From: Crenarchaeota archaeon SCGC AAA471-B05
GTDB lineage: Archaea; Thermoproteota; Thermoprotei; Gearchaeales; Gearchaeaceae
Length of the DNA: 17,752 nt
NCBI GenBank assembly: GCA_000380705.1
Contig: AQYM01000032.1
Location: 139,909 to 157,660 of the forward strand
Reading direction: 5' to 3'
Part shown: positions 15,618 to 17,752 of the stretch, piece after piece
Layout: every line of letters begins with the position of its first letter
Position numbering within the stretch: the first letter of the stretch is position 1
Position numbers and translations under genes: made by a program
Notes under the pieces: model-generated
What the model was told of the DNA's origin: nothing
Databases searched by the model: none
Seen by the model: only the letters and a program-made list of their open reading frames with translations

Positions 15618-16743
15618 AGTAACCCCTTGGGAAGTAGAAGGTAAAGTAGATTATTTAAAATTAGTTAAAGATTTCGGTTTAAAGTTAATAGATGATAATT
15701 TAATAAAAAGGATTCAGCAAATAACTGGAGAATTAAACGTTATGCTTAGAAGGAAGTTTTTCTTTGCGCATAGAGATTTAGATTTAACTTTGAATGATTA
15801 TGAAAAAGGTCAAGGTTTCTTTTTATATACAGGACGAGGTCCAAGCGGGCCGATGCATATTGGTCATCTAATACCTTTTCATTTTACTAAGTGGTTACAA
15901 GATAAATTTAAAGTAAATGTTTATATTGAAATAACCGATGATGAAAAATTCTTAGAAAAGGATAATCTTAGCTATGAAGAGGTCCAGAAATGGGCTTATG
16001 AAAATGTTTTAGATATAATAGCTGTAGGTTTTGATCCAAATAAAACGTTTATTTTTTATGATAGTGAATATATAAAGAATGTTTATCCTTTGTTAATAAA
16101 GATAGCGAAAAAGATCAATTTTTCCCTTGTCAAAGCAGTATTTGGTTTTAAAGAGAGCACAAATATTGGCATGATTTTTTTCCCTTCTCTACAAATTGTG
16201 CCAACTTTTTTTGAAAAAAAAAGGTGCTTGATTCCAGCTTCCATAGACCAAGATCCATATTGGAGAATTCAAAGAGATCTAGCTGAAAGCTTGGGATATT
16301 ACAAAGCAGCCATGATTTCATGTAAATTCTTTCCTCCTTTAACAGGTATTACTGGTAAAATGAGTTCTTCAAAACCTGAAACAGCAATATGGTTAACAGA
16401 TAGTGAAGAACAAATAAAAAGGAAAGTGTTTAGGTATGCTTTTTCAGGAGGTCAACCGACAGTTGAACTTCATAGAAAATATGGAGGAAATCCAGAAATA
16501 GATGTTTGTTTTCAATGGTTATACAACTTTTTTGAAGAAAATGATGAAAAGATAAAGAAAATAGAAGAGGATTATAGAAGTGGTAAAATGCTTTCTGGAG
16601 AATTAAAACAAATTCTTATTGAAAAGCTTATAGAATTTTTAAATAAACATAAAGAAAGAAGGGAAAGAGCTAAAGATCTGGTACATGTTTATAAATATGA
16701 AGGTGATTTGGCAAAGGAAATGTGGAATAAAATTTATCTTTAA
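15601..16743 (+). CDS. trpS: tryptophan-tRNA ligase (TrpRS), archaeal/eukaryotic type
   Basis: A 380-residue class I aminoacyl-tRNA synthetase from ATG 15601 (MAEEFKVTPWEVEGKVDY). A TTG two codons earlier is also in frame, but the ATG matches where family similarity begins. The ATP-site signatures are GPSGPMHIGHL (80-90, HIGH as His86-Ile-Gly-His89) and TGKMSSSKPETAIWL (251-265, KMSSS at 253-257). The central IDQDPYWRIQRDLA (215-228) is the family's tryptophan/ATP-pocket segment. Its length and the N-terminal TPWEVEG extension are typical of archaeal and eukaryotic cytosolic TrpRS rather than bacterial enzymes. It charges tRNA-Trp in the cytoplasm. It overlaps the IMPase-family gene by 17 nt and is the last gene of the plus-strand run; its 3' end faces vapC. 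Confidence 0.96.
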   Translation: MAEEFKVTPWEVEGKVDYLKLVKDFGLKLIDDNLIKRIQQITGELNVMLRRKFFFAHRDLDLTLNDYEKGQGFFLYTGRGPSGPMHIGHLIPFHFTKWLQDKFKVNVYIEITDDEKFLEKDNLSYEEVQKWAYENVLDIIAVGFDPNKTFIFYDSEYIKNVYPLLIKIAKKINFSLVKAVFGFKESTNIGMIFFPSLQIVPTFFEKKRCLIPASIDQDPYWRIQRDLAESLGYYKAAMISCKFFPPLTGITGKMSSSKPETAIWLTDSEEQIKRKVFRYAFSGGQPTVELHRKYGGNPEIDVCFQWLYNFFEENDEKIKKIEEDYRSGKMLSGELKQILIEKLIEFLNKHKERRERAKDLVHVYKYEGDLAKEMWNKIYL

Positions 16744-16777
16744 ATAATTTTTCACGATTTGATAATTATTAAAGCTA

Positions 16778-16800
16778 ACCATAGGAAAACAAACTATGGT
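16778..16800. terminator. 7-bp perfect inverted repeat between convergent trpS and vapC
   Basis: accatag (16778-16784) and ctatggt (16794-16800) are exact inverse complements around a 9-nt loop, gaaaacaaa. One arm contains the vapC stop codon. Being symmetric, the hairpin would form on transcripts from both sides. It could help end or stabilise the converging mRNAs, although archaeal termination mostly relies on T-runs rather than hairpins. Function is inference. Confidence 0.3.
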
Positions 16801-17198
16801 AAAGTTTCTATTCCTCTCTTCGATGCAATTTCTTTGAGTTTCTTGTCAAACGTAGCGATAGCTAACTTGTTATTCAATGCTAATGAAAGAATTATGTAGT
16901 CATTAATTTCCTTTCTATTTGAGCGATCCTCTTTCAACATCTTAAGAGCCTCAACCAAAACGTTAATAGATTCATGAAGATATTTAGCTCTTACATCTTC
17001 CAAGTATTCATGAATTTTAGAAGAAATTATTTCAGGATCTACGGAAAGCTTTAGCATCACCCAGATGTATTCATGAACTACTATCAGGGGTATGAAAATC
17101 TCTTCAGCAACGTCTATGATCTTTGATGCATCATCATGATGTTCACTATCTTCAATTGTATCATAGACTAAAACATTCGTATCAATCAGTAGCTTCAT
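16794..17198 (-). CDS. vapC: VapC-type PIN-domain toxin (ribonuclease)
   Basis: A 134-residue PIN-domain protein of normal VapC length. The acidic catalytic set is complete: Asp6 in LLIDTNVLVYD, Glu43 in VVHEYIWV, Asp100 in INDYIILSLAL and Asp118 in ATFDKKL. VapC proteins are Mg2+-dependent ribonucleases, often cleaving tRNA or rRNA, that are held inactive by VapB. The start at 17198 lies inside the end of vapB (17-nt overlap), so translation is coupled and the pair is one operon. Nothing suggests inactivation. Confidence 0.88.
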   Translation of the reverse strand: MKLLIDTNVLVYDTIEDSEHHDDASKIIDVAEEIFIPLIVVHEYIWVMLKLSVDPEIISSKIHEYLEDVRAKYLHESINVLVEALKMLKEDRSNRKEINDYIILSLALNNKLAIATFDKKLKEIASKRGIETLP

Positions 17199-17427
17199 CT
17201 AACGCCTCTTTGATAGCTTCTTCTATTTCTTCAACTGTAATCTTTCTTCCAAGCCTTATTGTTAACCTTTTTCTTTTAAAAGGAATTAGTTTAATTACAC
17301 CTTCTTTTTCATCATAAACAACTTTAACAAAGCTACCTTCTTTTATATTAGCTTTCAACCTTATATTACTTGGAATCGTAACTTGATAATTTCTAGTCAC
17401 CTTAACAATACTCTCAGCATCTTCCAT
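17182..17427 (-). CDS. vapB: VapB-type antitoxin, AbrB/MazE (SpoVT) DNA-binding domain
   Basis: An 81-residue protein. Residues about 6-50 form the AbrB swapped-hairpin domain: VKVTRNYQVTIPSNIRLKAN followed by IKEGSFVKVVYDE, where 'VTxxxQVTIPxxIR' and 'GxxVxV' are diagnostic. The acidic helical tail (about 62-81, VEEIEEAIKEALDEATD) should wrap around VapC. The protein neutralises VapC and usually represses its own operon by binding the promoter. The TATA-like cttatatatt (17447-17457) is centred about 25 nt before the ATG, so operator contacts would be expected around there. It overlaps vapC by 17 nt. Confidence 0.87.
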   Translation of the reverse strand: MEDAESIVKVTRNYQVTIPSNIRLKANIKEGSFVKVVYDEKEGVIKLIPFKRKRLTIRLGRKITVEEIEEAIKEALDEATD

Positions 17428-17752
17428 AGTAATTTTTCTAATTTACTAATATATAAGTTTTTCTAGTAAATACTTGAAGAAAGAGTTCCATAATATTTTT
17501 ATGATAAATTTGTTCGTTTAATCAAGTATACTACGATTTATATTGTTCTTCATTCTCTTTTTCAAATATTTGTTGAGCATCATTATGATGCATAGAAAAT
17601 GTTTTCATTCATTGCTTATATTACTAATTACTTTAACATACAAAAGAATTGGGTCTGAAAAGATTTATTAAATCAAAGTAAAAATCTTGAAAAAATTTAA
17701 GAGAATTCCTAAACAATCGTATTCAATTTAAAAAATTACTTTGGCTACTGTA
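17428..17752. other. AT-rich right end with the vapBC promoter; no gene recognised
   Basis: The vapB TATA-like box lies at 17447-17457 on the minus strand. Farther right is a perfect 15-bp palindrome, gcatcat-t-atgatgc, at 17577-17591. Only short, stop-interrupted frames occur in the rest. Confidence 0.35.

Noticed and set aside
17531..17608. 25-codon minus-strand ORF at the right end
   Set aside because: It is short, has no promoter at the right distance, and is followed by stops in all frames; not enough to call a gene.
1..17752. CRISPR array, tRNA or rRNA genes
   Set aside because: No regularly spaced repeats, no complete tRNA-like arms with a T-loop and no rRNA-like GC-rich blocks were seen on reading; a covariance-model scan was not possible here.

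Overview
The window reads as a piece of an AT-rich (roughly 30% GC by eye) archaeal chromosome, most likely a thermophilic member of the Thermoproteota (crenarchaeal side). The evidence is archaeal-type TrpRS, archaeal riboflavin and F420 biosynthesis genes, PhoU/TrkA-C and DUF1152 proteins, VapBC and HEPN/MNT modules, and many start codons that lie only about 24-32 nt downstream of a TATA-like box, as expected for leaderless transcripts. The genus cannot be decided from the sequence alone.

Layout. (1) 1-2380, minus: a very long extracellular family 5 ABC substrate-binding protein that runs off the left edge, followed by a spacer with a possible 34-residue membrane ORF. (2) 2778-3551, plus: an enoyl-CoA hydratase family protein. 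(3) 3556-4040, minus: a decayed HEPN-MNT toxin-antitoxin pair. (4) 4185-7673, plus: a tightly overlapping cofG-cofH-amidohydrolase operon for the deazaflavin (FO/F420) chromophore. (5) 7660-8864, minus: a DUF998 membrane protein overlapping the archaeal diaminopyrimidine reductase of riboflavin synthesis. That pathway also supplies the FO-synthase substrate. (6) 8865-9181: a spacer of less AT-rich composition with relic-like reading frames. (7) 9182-10159, minus: a DUF1152 protein. (8) 10425-14131: metal and ion handling, with a ferritin-like/VIT1 fusion, an MgtE/SLC41-like transporter divergent from a PhoU-TrkA_C protein, and a truncated ferritin-like ORF. (9) 14125-16743, plus: a dolichol-kinase-like membrane protein, an IMPase/FBPase-family phosphatase and TrpRS, closely packed. 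(10) 16794-17427, minus: a vapBC pair, then an apparently gene-free right end.

How the parts fit. The clearest functional unit is the FO/riboflavin neighbourhood: ArfC acts on the route to 5-amino-6-ribitylaminouracil, which CofH joins to tyrosine and CofG cyclises to FO. A translationally coupled, uncharacterised amidohydrolase sits in the same operon. The second unit is metal homeostasis. No rRNA, complete tRNA, CRISPR array or intact insertion sequence was seen. Several spacers hold gene remains (HEPN/MNT, the ferritin N-terminus, and two unidentified coding relics), so the window looks like ordinary chromosome scarred by past insertions and deletions.
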